A DNA stretch of 41,076 nucleotides from Catenulispora pinisilvae (GTDB lineage: Bacteria; Actinomycetota; Actinomycetes; Streptomycetales; Catenulisporaceae): assembly GCF_015356865.1 (NCBI RefSeq), contig NZ_JAAFZA010000078.1, positions 1-41,076 on the forward strand, written 5' to 3'. The notes beneath the pieces were generated by a model that was not told where the DNA came from, searched no databases, and worked only from the letters and a program-made list of their open reading frames with translations. Numbering within the stretch: position 1 is the stretch's first letter; each line of letters starts with the position of its first letter. Below, piece after piece: positions 33,483-39,987 of this stretch. Position numbers and translations under genes: made by a program.

Positions 33483-34688
33483 GTGACCACCCGCACCCAG
33501 AAAACGACCCGCGACCTGCGTTGGCACAACCGCGCCGATCTGTTGACGCGGCTGTATCTGGGGGAGTGCACCAATCGCAACGATCTGGCCCGGACCTCCG
33601 GGCTGAGCGCGGCGACCATCAGCAACGTGGTCTCCGACCTGATCGCCGACGGTCTGGTCGGCGAGAACGGGTCGCAGAGCTCGGCCGGCGGCCGGCCGCG
33701 CTCGCTGCTGCGGGTGCTGCCCGACTTCGGGTACGTGGTCGGCGTCGACATCGCCGAGACCGCGATCCGGGTGGGCCTGTTCGACTGGACCTTGCAGCCG
33801 GTCGCCGAAGAGGTGCGGCCGGTGGCCACCGCGCAGGTCCCGCCGCAGGAGGTGGCCGACCAGATCCTGTCGGAGATAGCCGCGGTCACGGCCCGCGTCG
33901 GGATCACTCCGGCCGGCCTGCTCGGCGTCGGCGTCGGCGTCCCGGGCGCCGGCGGCGCGGTGATCCACGCCCCCACGCTCGGCTGGTCCGCGGTGCCGCT
34001 GGCCGGCCTGCTCCGCGACGGCCTCGGTTTCGCCCCCGAGGTGGACAACGGCGCCATGGCCTTGGGCCAGGCCGAGGTCTGGCGCGGAGCCGCGCGCGGC
34101 TCCGAACGTGCCGTCACCCTGCTCCTCGGGATCGGTGCGGGCGGCGCGCTGTCGATGGCGGCCGGCCCCGGCGGCCGGGCCCGCAGCTTCACTCTGGAGT
34201 GGGGGCACACGGTCGTCGACCTCGACGGTCCCACCTGCCGCTGCGGTGCGCGCGGGTGTCTGGAGACGTATATCGGCGCGGAGGCGATCCTCGCGCGCTA
34301 TGCGGCGACCCGCGGCAGCACGCCGTTCGCCACCGAAGGCGTGGTCGAGCAGCTGACCGAACTGGTCGACCGGGCCGTCCAGCACCGCGAACCCGCGGCC
34401 CGCACCGTCCTGGACACCACGGCCGGCTACCTCGGCGCCGGAATCAGCAACCTGATCAACCTGGTCGCCCCGGACCGGGTGATCATCTCCGGCTGGGCCG
34501 GGGCGCTGCTGTGTCAGGCGCTGCTCCCGGCCATCCGCCTCATCGCGCGCCGGCACGCCCTGCCTTACCTGTTCGAGTTCACGCGCATCGAGCCGGGCGA
34601 ACTCGGCCACACCTCGGGGACCCTCGGCGCGGCGACGCTTCCGGTCGCGCGGCTGCTGGCCGACGGCGGTCGGCGTGGACCGAGCTGA
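33483..34688 (+). CDS. ROK-family transcriptional regulator
   Basis: 401 residues from GTG at 33483, where the winged-helix domain begins; upstream in-frame codons fall in the operator region. The N-terminal HTH (about 10-75) contains NRNDLARTSGLSAATISNVV. The ROK sugar-binding domain follows, with the zinc motif CRCGARGC (C252, C254, C259) and the preceding WGH. The kinase catalytic Asp, normally in ENDAN, is not present: the equivalent segment is VDNGAM with G190. It is therefore expected to sense a sugar without phosphorylating it. Divergent from GH30, and the GH65-like gene lies beyond, so these two secreted enzymes are the likely targets. The stop falls in the first unit of a 20-nt repeat array. 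Confidence 0.9.
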   Translation: MTTRTQKTTRDLRWHNRADLLTRLYLGECTNRNDLARTSGLSAATISNVVSDLIADGLVGENGSQSSAGGRPRSLLRVLPDFGYVVGVDIAETAIRVGLFDWTLQPVAEEVRPVATAQVPPQEVADQILSEIAAVTARVGITPAGLLGVGVGVPGAGGAVIHAPTLGWSAVPLAGLLRDGLGFAPEVDNGAMALGQAEVWRGAARGSERAVTLLLGIGAGGALSMAAGPGGRARSFTLEWGHTVVDLDGPTCRCGARGCLETYIGAEAILARYAATRGSTPFATEGVVEQLTELVDRAVQHREPAARTVLDTTAGYLGAGISNLINLVAPDRVIISGWAGALLCQALLPAIRLIARRHALPYLFEFTRIEPGELGHTSGTLGAATLPVARLLADGGRRGPS

Positions 34689-34820
34689 ACAGACGCCGGT
34701 AGAGCTGATCAGACGCGAGCCGGGCTGAACACACGCCGGCCGAGCTGAACAGACGCGGCCTGGCTGAGGCCAGACGCCTGCCAGCTGAACAGAGGTGGGC
34801 CGGGGTGAACAGACGCGGGC
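34681..34820 (+). repeat. 20-nt tandem repeat, seven copies, starting at the stop codon of the ROK gene
   Basis: The core GCTGAACAGACGC recurs at about 34684, 34704, 34724, 34744, 34763, 34784 and 34804. The true TGA (34686-34688) is in the first unit. With period 20 the TGAs of successive units fall in all three frames. The rest of the gap to 34917 shows nothing further. Confidence 0.9.
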
Positions 34821-34917
34821 AATTACCGCGCCGGCCCGGCGCGCCGAGGGTGTCGCAGAACTCCGAGGCAGTAGCTTCTGCGTAGTTGATCATGACTACC
34901 GAATCGGAGGCCGCACC

Positions 34918-35451
34918 ATGAGATCCGCCATCCTCGGCACCGTGCTGACCGTCGCCGCGGGACTCGCCGTCACCGCGCCGCCGCGGGCCGAAGCCGCCGT
35001 GCTGGTCGCCAGCTGCACCGCGACGCTCAGCGGGAGCTGGAGCGCGCCGCTGGACCCGGGCAGCACCAACGCCGCGCAGCCCGAGACGCTCCGGCAGAGC
35101 GGGCCGGTGGAGTGTTTCGACGACGGCGGCGCCCCGCTGGTCGGCGGCACCATGACCCGGACCACGGTGCTCCCGGCGGCGCAGTGCACCGGCATCGCCT
35201 ACAGCGACCCCTCCACGACCGGCATCACCTGGTCCGACGGCACCGTCTCCACCCTGTCGCTCGGCCAGGCCGCCGTGGTCACGGTCCTGGGCAACGCCTC
35301 GACCGACGGCTCCGGCTCGATGGCCGCCACCAGCGCCAAGTTCGGCGGCGACGCGATCGACGGCGCGGTCATGACCACCGGTCCCGGCTGCGGCACGGCG
35401 TCCGGTCAGACCAACGTCACCTCGACCGTGGTGTTCACTCTCGCGCGCTGA
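34918..35451 (+). CDS. Small secreted protein of unknown function
   Basis: 177 residues from the ATG at 34918, preceded by GGAGG at 8 nt. A short N-region and hydrophobic core (about 4-22) end in APPRAEA, a signal peptide. The mature part (about 150 residues) is rich in Thr/Ser/Gly/Ala with beta-strand character and four Cys (VASCTATLSG, PVECFDDGG, PAAQCTGIAY, GPGCGTASG), which may form two disulfides. I recognise no family. It ends 19 nt before the convergent nhaA stop. Confidence 0.82.
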   Translation: MRSAILGTVLTVAAGLAVTAPPRAEAAVLVASCTATLSGSWSAPLDPGSTNAAQPETLRQSGPVECFDDGGAPLVGGTMTRTTVLPAAQCTGIAYSDPSTTGITWSDGTVSTLSLGQAAVVTVLGNASTDGSGSMAATSAKFGGDAIDGAVMTTGPGCGTASGQTNVTSTVVFTLAR

Positions 35452-35469
35452 GTACTGCGCGGGACCGGC

Positions 35470-37359
35470 TCACGCCCGCGCGATCTGCGCGCGGGCGTAG
35501 GCCGCCCGAACCGCGGTCGTCAGCGTCTCGATGTCATACGCGCCATGGTGCCGCCGGCCGTTGATGAAGAACGACGGTGTCCCGGAAACCCCGCTCAGAT
35601 CGGCCGAATCCGCGTCCTCGGCGACCCGCGCGGCGAAGACGTGCTGGCGCAGATCGGAGGCGAACCGCTCGACGTCCAGCCCGAGTTCGCTCGCGTACCG
35701 GCGCAGGTCGACCGGCGTCAGCGCGTCCTGACGGTCCAGCAGCAGGTCGTGCATCGGCCAGAACGCGCCCTGCTTCGCCGCCGCCTCGGACGCCTCGGCC
35801 GCGATCTCGGCCCGGGGGTGCACGTCGACCAGCGGCAGATGCCGCCACACGTAGCGCACGTCCCCGAACGCCGCCAACAGCTCCCGCACCACCGGCTCGG
35901 CCTGCCCGCAGTAGGGGCATTCGAAGTCCCCGTACTCGACGATCGTCACCAGCGAGTCGGCCGGCCCCCGGATGTGGTCGCGGTGCTTGTCGACGCCGAC
36001 CGCCAGGTCGATGATCGACTCCGAGGTCCCCAGCAGCGCCCGCTGCCGCAGCGGCTTGGGCAGCAGGGCCGTGATCCGGAAGACCGCCCACGCTCCCGCC
36101 GAGGCCACCAACGCCGCGGAGAGCACCCCGAGCTTGGCCTGCTCCAGCTGCACGCCGTGGAAGGCGAGCGTCGCGATCAGCAGCGACACCGTGAACCCGA
36201 TCCCGGCGGCCGCCCCGGCCCCGGCGGCCCCGGCCCAGCCGACCGGCAGCCGTACCCGGCCCCGGCTGATCCGGGTGAGCACCCACGCCGCGCCGACCGT
36301 CCCGACCGGCTTGCCGACCACGTAGGCGATCAGGATGCCCAGCGTGATCCGGGAGGTGTAGGCGTGGGCCAGGAACCGCGCGTCGATCGGGATGCCGACG
36401 TTGGCCAGGGCGAACAGCGGCACGATCAGGTAGCTGGTCCACGGGTGGTACCAGCTCTGTAGCCGCTCGTTCGGCGAGATGGCCGCCGACACCCCCAGGC
36501 GCGCGCTCTGCGCCAGCTCGGCCGTCGGCTGCTCGCGGAAGCTCCGGAACAGCTCGCTGGCCTGTTGCAGATCGTCGCGCGCGGCCGGATAGGCGATGGT
36601 CAGCAGCCCGATCGCCAGGCCGACCGACACCGGGTCCACCCCGGACTTGAAGAACGCGACCCAGGCCGCGAGTCCGATCACGAAGTACGGCGGGCCGTAC
36701 CGCACCCCGCGCTGCCGCAGCACCAGGACCACGCCGAGCAGCGCCACCCCGACCAGCAGCGCCGCCACCCGGATGTGGTCGCTGTAGAAGAACGCGATGA
36801 CCAGGATGCCGACCAGGTCGTCGACGACTGACACGGTCAGCAGGTACGTCCGCACCCGCAGCGGCAGCCCCCGGCCGACCAGCGCGAGCACGCCGAGCGC
36901 GAACGCGGTGTCGGTGCTCATCGCCGCGCCCCAGCCGTGCGACGAGGGGTGCCCGGCGTTGATCGCCAGGAAGATCGCCACCGGCAGCACCGCCCCGGCG
37001 ACCCCGGCCGCCAGCGGCAGCGCGAGCTGGCTGCGCCGGCGCAGCTCGCCCATGTCGAACTCGCGGCGCGCCTCAAGCCCCACGACCAGGAAGAAGAAGG
37101 TCATCAGCCCGGAGTTGACCCAGCCGCGCAGATCCTGGGCCACGCCGGTGTGTCCGATGGTGACCGCGGCCTGCGTCGCCCACACCGAGTCGTAGTTCGC
37201 CGTGGAGACGTTCGCCCAGATCAGCGCCGCGACCGTGGCCGCCAGGAGCAGCGCGGAGCTGCCGGTCTCGGTCCGCAGGAACTTGCGGCGCGGCGTGTCG
37301 CCGTCGGCCGCCGTCGTCGTTCCCGCCTCGGCGGAAGCCGGTGATCGGGAGAGGGCCAT
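35470..37359 (-). CDS. nhaA: Na+/H+ antiporter NhaA fused to a DsbA/thioredoxin-fold domain
   Basis: 629 residues. Residues about 30-435 are the NhaA fold with about 12 membrane segments: MSTDTAFALGVLALVG and VSVVDDLVGIL, where D180-D181 correspond to the ion-binding Asp pair D163-D164 of E. coli NhaA. The C-terminal part (about 450-629) is a thioredoxin/DsbA-like domain with FECPYCGQ (C481, C484) and the cis-Pro loop VSGTPSFFING. NhaA exchanges protons for sodium; the appended domain should be a thiol oxidoreductase, probably cytoplasmic or extracytoplasmic depending on the last helix. Such two-domain NhaA proteins occur in actinobacteria. No strong ribosome-binding site precedes the ATG at 37359. 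Confidence 0.93.
   Translation of the reverse strand: MALSRSPASAEAGTTTAADGDTPRRKFLRTETGSSALLLAATVAALIWANVSTANYDSVWATQAAVTIGHTGVAQDLRGWVNSGLMTFFFLVVGLEARREFDMGELRRRSQLALPLAAGVAGAVLPVAIFLAINAGHPSSHGWGAAMSTDTAFALGVLALVGRGLPLRVRTYLLTVSVVDDLVGILVIAFFYSDHIRVAALLVGVALLGVVLVLRQRGVRYGPPYFVIGLAAWVAFFKSGVDPVSVGLAIGLLTIAYPAARDDLQQASELFRSFREQPTAELAQSARLGVSAAISPNERLQSWYHPWTSYLIVPLFALANVGIPIDARFLAHAYTSRITLGILIAYVVGKPVGTVGAAWVLTRISRGRVRLPVGWAGAAGAGAAAGIGFTVSLLIATLAFHGVQLEQAKLGVLSAALVASAGAWAVFRITALLPKPLRQRALLGTSESIIDLAVGVDKHRDHIRGPADSLVTIVEYGDFECPYCGQAEPVVRELLAAFGDVRYVWRHLPLVDVHPRAEIAAEASEAAAKQGAFWPMHDLLLDRQDALTPVDLRRYASELGLDVERFASDLRQHVFAARVAEDADSADLSGVSGTPSFFINGRRHHGAYDIETLTTAVRAAYARAQIARA
35473..35497. terminator. 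10-bp GC hairpin at the convergent ends of two genes
   Basis: CGCCCGCGCG (35473-35482), loop ATCTG, CGCGCGGGCG (35488-35497). It lies inside the last codons of nhaA and 21 nt after the small secreted protein gene on the other strand, for which it is the likely terminator. Confidence 0.65.
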
Positions 37360-37433
37360 ACCGGCGATTCTGCCGAGTCGGCGCGCCGGACGCGCGGTGT
37401 GATCGGCATCAGAGACCGGCGGCGGCCCCGGTC

Positions 37434-37481
37434 GTCAACCACGGTTGACAAGAACCCGGGCGTCAACTTACATTGACTTTT
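37434..37481 (+). promoter_or_regulatory. Leaderless promoter with two GTCAA/TTGAC palindromes upstream of the HTH/Clp_N pair
   Basis: TTGACA (37445-37450) and TACATT (37469-37474) are 18 nt apart, placing transcription start at or next to the ATG at 37482. A perfect palindrome GTCAACC-AC-GGTTGAC (37434-37449) overlaps the -35 box. A second pair, GTCAA and TTGAC (37462-37477), covers the -10 box. The arrangement fits an auto-repressor. Confidence 0.7.
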
Positions 37482-37730
37482 ATGACCGAGGCAACAGATC
37501 TGGCGGCGGCCGCCGCCGGCGCCGAACCGCGCGAAGGACTCCGCGCGGTCGCGGCGCTGGGCCGGCTGCTGGAAACCCTGGAGACCCTCCAGGTCAACCA
37601 CGCCCGGGCCAAGGGCTGGTCGTGGCAGGAGATCGCCGACGAGCTCGGCGTCAGCAAACAGGCTGTCCACAAGAAGCACGCGGGGCGGGCGCGGAGTGTG
37701 TCCGTCCCGGCGTCCGGACGGGAGATGTGA
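37482..37730 (+). CDS. Small helix-turn-helix protein
   Basis: 82 residues. A helical N-terminus (LAAAAAGAEPREGL, then LGRLLETLETLQVNHARAKG) precedes a clear HTH, WSWQEIADELGVSKQAVHKKH (about 48-68), and a basic tail. ATG at 37482 has no ribosome-binding site, but a promoter places transcription start right there, so the mRNA is probably leaderless. The stop overlaps the next gene's start as TGATG. The two GTCAA...TTGAC palindromes in its own promoter are the obvious candidate operators. Known family context: small HTH genes paired with Clp_N genes are frequent in actinobacteria; the regulatory role here is inference. Confidence 0.85.
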   Translation: MTEATDLAAAAAGAEPREGLRAVAALGRLLETLETLQVNHARAKGWSWQEIADELGVSKQAVHKKHAGRARSVSVPASGREM

Positions 37731-38371
37731 TGTTCGAACGGTTCACCGGCGAAGCCCGCCAGACAGTGGTGGTCGCCCAGGACTCGGCGCGGATCCTGGG
37801 GCATCCGCGCATCGGGACCGAGCACCTCCTGCTCGGACTGCTCCGCGGTACCGACCACGCCGGGGGGCGCGCGCTCGCCGAAGCCGGGATCACCCGCGAC
37901 GGGGTCCTGGCCACCATCGGACGACTGGAGCAGGCCGGGCCGGAGTCGGACCGCGACCTGGCCGAGAAGGACGCGGCGGCGCTGCGGAGCATCGGCATCG
38001 ACATCGACGCGGTGCGGGCCGCCCTAGAGGAGTCATTCGGACCGGGCGCGCTCGAGAACGGGCCCGGGCACGGCGCCGGAGCCGGTCCGGGGAGTACACA
38101 CCAAGGGCCGTGGTGGCGTCGCCGCAACCGGAACGAGCCGCCGGCCGGCGCTCCGCGCGGCCACATCCCCTTCACCCCCAGAGCCAAGAAGGCGCTGGAA
38201 CTCTCGCTGCGCGAAGCCCTGGCTCTCAAGCACGGCTACATCGGTACCGAGCACGTGTTGCTCGGACTCATCCGGGAAGACGGCACGGCCGTCCGGATCC
38301 TGCGCGAGGAGGGAGTGGAACCGGGGCAGTTGCGGGATCTGGTGCTCGCCGAGCTCCAGCAAGCAGGCTGA
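37730..38371 (+). CDS. Stand-alone Clp N-terminal domain protein (ClpC2-like, no ATPase)
   Basis: 213 residues. Two Clp_N repeats are visible: FERFTGEARQTVVVAQDSAR...IGTEHLLLGLLR in the first half, and FTPRAKKALELSLREALALK...IGTEHVLLGLIREDG in the second (about 145-205), joined by a Gly/Pro/Arg-rich linker (about 105-140). There are no Walker motifs, so it cannot act as an unfoldase. Clp_N domains of ClpC bind adaptors and substrates and are the target of cyclomarin-type antibiotics; the mycobacterial stand-alone ClpC2 is reported to sequester such compounds. Similar decoy, adaptor or sensor roles are plausible here (inference). Translation is coupled to the HTH gene (TGATG), with GGAG just upstream. 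Confidence 0.88.
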   Translation: MFERFTGEARQTVVVAQDSARILGHPRIGTEHLLLGLLRGTDHAGGRALAEAGITRDGVLATIGRLEQAGPESDRDLAEKDAAALRSIGIDIDAVRAALEESFGPGALENGPGHGAGAGPGSTHQGPWWRRRNRNEPPAGAPRGHIPFTPRAKKALELSLREALALKHGYIGTEHVLLGLIREDGTAVRILREEGVEPGQLRDLVLAELQQAG

Positions 38372-38417
38372 CGCCTCACAACGCCAGCACGTCCACCGGG
38401 CGCGACCGCGGCGCGCC

Positions 38418-39836
38418 TCAGGACGACCGGGCCTGCTTCACCAGGGTCTTGCCGAAGTCCCACATCATCCCGGTGCCCTTGTGCGCGTCCTCCATGACGT
38501 CCGCGAAGGCCGCCAGGAACTCCTCGACCTCGCGCTCGCCGATGGTCAGCGGCGGAAGCAGCTTCACCACCTCCAGATAGTCGCCCGAGACCTGGGTCAG
38601 GATGCGGTGCCGCCGGTAGAGCGTCATCACGATCATCTGCGAGAACAGACCCTTGCGAGCCGCCTGGAGCATCGACCACCCGGCCTTGAGCCGCAGCGAG
38701 GAAGCCTTCCCGAACTCGATGCCGATCATCAGCCCGCGGCCCCGTACGTCCGCGAGCATCTCGTACTGTCCGGCCATCTCCTTCAGCCCGGTGAGCAGCT
38801 GGTCACCGGTCCGCGCGGCGTTCGCGGTGAGGTCTTCGTCGTCCAGGACGGACAACGTGGCCAGCGCCGCGGTCATGGCCATCGCCATGGAGCCGAAGGT
38901 GGAGTCGTGGACCAGGACCCGGTCCATCGAGGAGTAGACCTTCTGGAAGATCCACTCCTTGCCGAGCGTCGCCCCGACCGGCACGAACCCGCCGGACAGC
39001 GTCTTCGCCACGGTCACCAGGTCCGGCTCCAGCCCCTCGGCCTGGTAGGCGAAGAAGTCCCCGGTGCGGCCCAGGCCGGTCTGCACCTCGTCGCAGATCA
39101 GCAGGGCCTTGTGCTTACGCAGCAACTCCTGCGCTTCCCGCAGGTAGCCATCGGGCGGCAGGAACACGCCCTTGCCCTGGATCGGCTCGACGATGAACGC
39201 CGCCACGTCGCCCTTGCGCAGCTCGGCCGCCAACGCCCCGAGATCCCCGAACGCGACCGAACCGCCGGGCAGCAGCGGCCCGAACCCGGCCCGGAACTCC
39301 CGCGCCCCGTTCACCGACAACGACCCGGCCGTCAGTCCGTGGAACGCGTGGTCGGCGTACAGGACCCGCGGTTTGCCGGTGGCGCACCGCGCGAACTTCA
39401 GCGCCGTCTCGACCGCCTCGGTCCCGCTGTTGGCGAAGTAGGCCCGGTCCATCCCCGGCGCCTTGCCCACCAGCCGCTCGGCCAGCAGTCCGGCCAGCAG
39501 AGCGCAGTCGAACTGCACCAGATCGGCGACCTGCGCGTCCAGGTATTGGTGCAGAGCCTGCCGGACCACCGGGTGGTTGCGGCCCAGGCCGAACACCCCG
39601 AAGCCGCTGAGGAAGTCCAGGTACCGCTGCCCGTCCGCGCCCACTAGGAACGCACCCTCGGCCTGCTCGTAGACCGTGTCGAAGCCGATGGTCCGCAGCA
39701 TCCGGGCCAACTGCGGGTTCCCGTACCTGGCGTGCAGGCCGTATCCCTCGCCTCGGCGCGCGGCGAGTAGTTCGGCGAGGTCGAATCCCATGTCACGAGT
39801 CTCGCGCACGGAGGTCCCGTAGGCGACCTTTGACAC
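38418..39836 (-). CDS. Class III PLP-dependent aminotransferase
   Basis: 472 residues, full length. PLP-binding residues: SGTEAVE (137-143), D249 in ICDEVQTG and the Schiff-base K278 in VAKTLSGGF. The N-terminus contains YGNPQLARMLRTIGFDTVYEQ, seen in actinobacterial omega-aminotransferases annotated as ornithine/putrescine or aspartate aminotransferase family. It should transfer an omega- or alpha-amino group to 2-oxoglutarate or another oxo acid; the substrate cannot be fixed from sequence and no pathway genes are next to it. The GTG start at 39836 has GAGGAG 6 nt upstream, better than the internal ATG at 39791. The short gap to the Clp_N gene shows nothing. Confidence 0.9.
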   Translation of the reverse strand: MSKVAYGTSVRETRDMGFDLAELLAARRGEGYGLHARYGNPQLARMLRTIGFDTVYEQAEGAFLVGADGQRYLDFLSGFGVFGLGRNHPVVRQALHQYLDAQVADLVQFDCALLAGLLAERLVGKAPGMDRAYFANSGTEAVETALKFARCATGKPRVLYADHAFHGLTAGSLSVNGAREFRAGFGPLLPGGSVAFGDLGALAAELRKGDVAAFIVEPIQGKGVFLPPDGYLREAQELLRKHKALLICDEVQTGLGRTGDFFAYQAEGLEPDLVTVAKTLSGGFVPVGATLGKEWIFQKVYSSMDRVLVHDSTFGSMAMAMTAALATLSVLDDEDLTANAARTGDQLLTGLKEMAGQYEMLADVRGRGLMIGIEFGKASSLRLKAGWSMLQAARKGLFSQMIVMTLYRRHRILTQVSGDYLEVVKLLPPLTIGEREVEEFLAAFADVMEDAHKGTGMMWDFGKTLVKQARSS

Positions 39837-39907
39837 GTTTTGCTCCTCAGCCGACCCGGCCGCACCGCGTGGTTGTTCGAGTCGGGCCGGCTTGCGGGCG
39901 CGGCGAA

Positions 39908-39938
39908 GGGCGGCGGATCGCCCAGAGATCCGCCGCCC
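39908..39938 (-). terminator. 12-bp GC hairpin after the partial secreted-protein gene
   Basis: GGGCGGCGGATC (39908-39919), 7-nt loop, GATCCGCCGCCC (39927-39938), a perfect stem about 50 nt past the stop on the minus strand and before the aminotransferase gene. Confidence 0.8.
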
Positions 39939-39939
39939 T

Positions 39940-39987
39940 CAGTTACCTGCTCAGTTACCTGTTCTGTTACTTGTTCTGTGTCGCGAT
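39940..39987 (-). repeat. 12-nt tandem repeat, three to four copies, abutting the stop codon
   Basis: Plus-strand units CAGTTACCTGCT (39940), CAGTTACCTGTT (39952), CTGTTACTTGTT (39964) and a degenerate fourth touching the stop codon (39987-39989). On the minus strand the units contain TAAC and TGA, giving further in-frame stops downstream of the true one. Confidence 0.85.
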
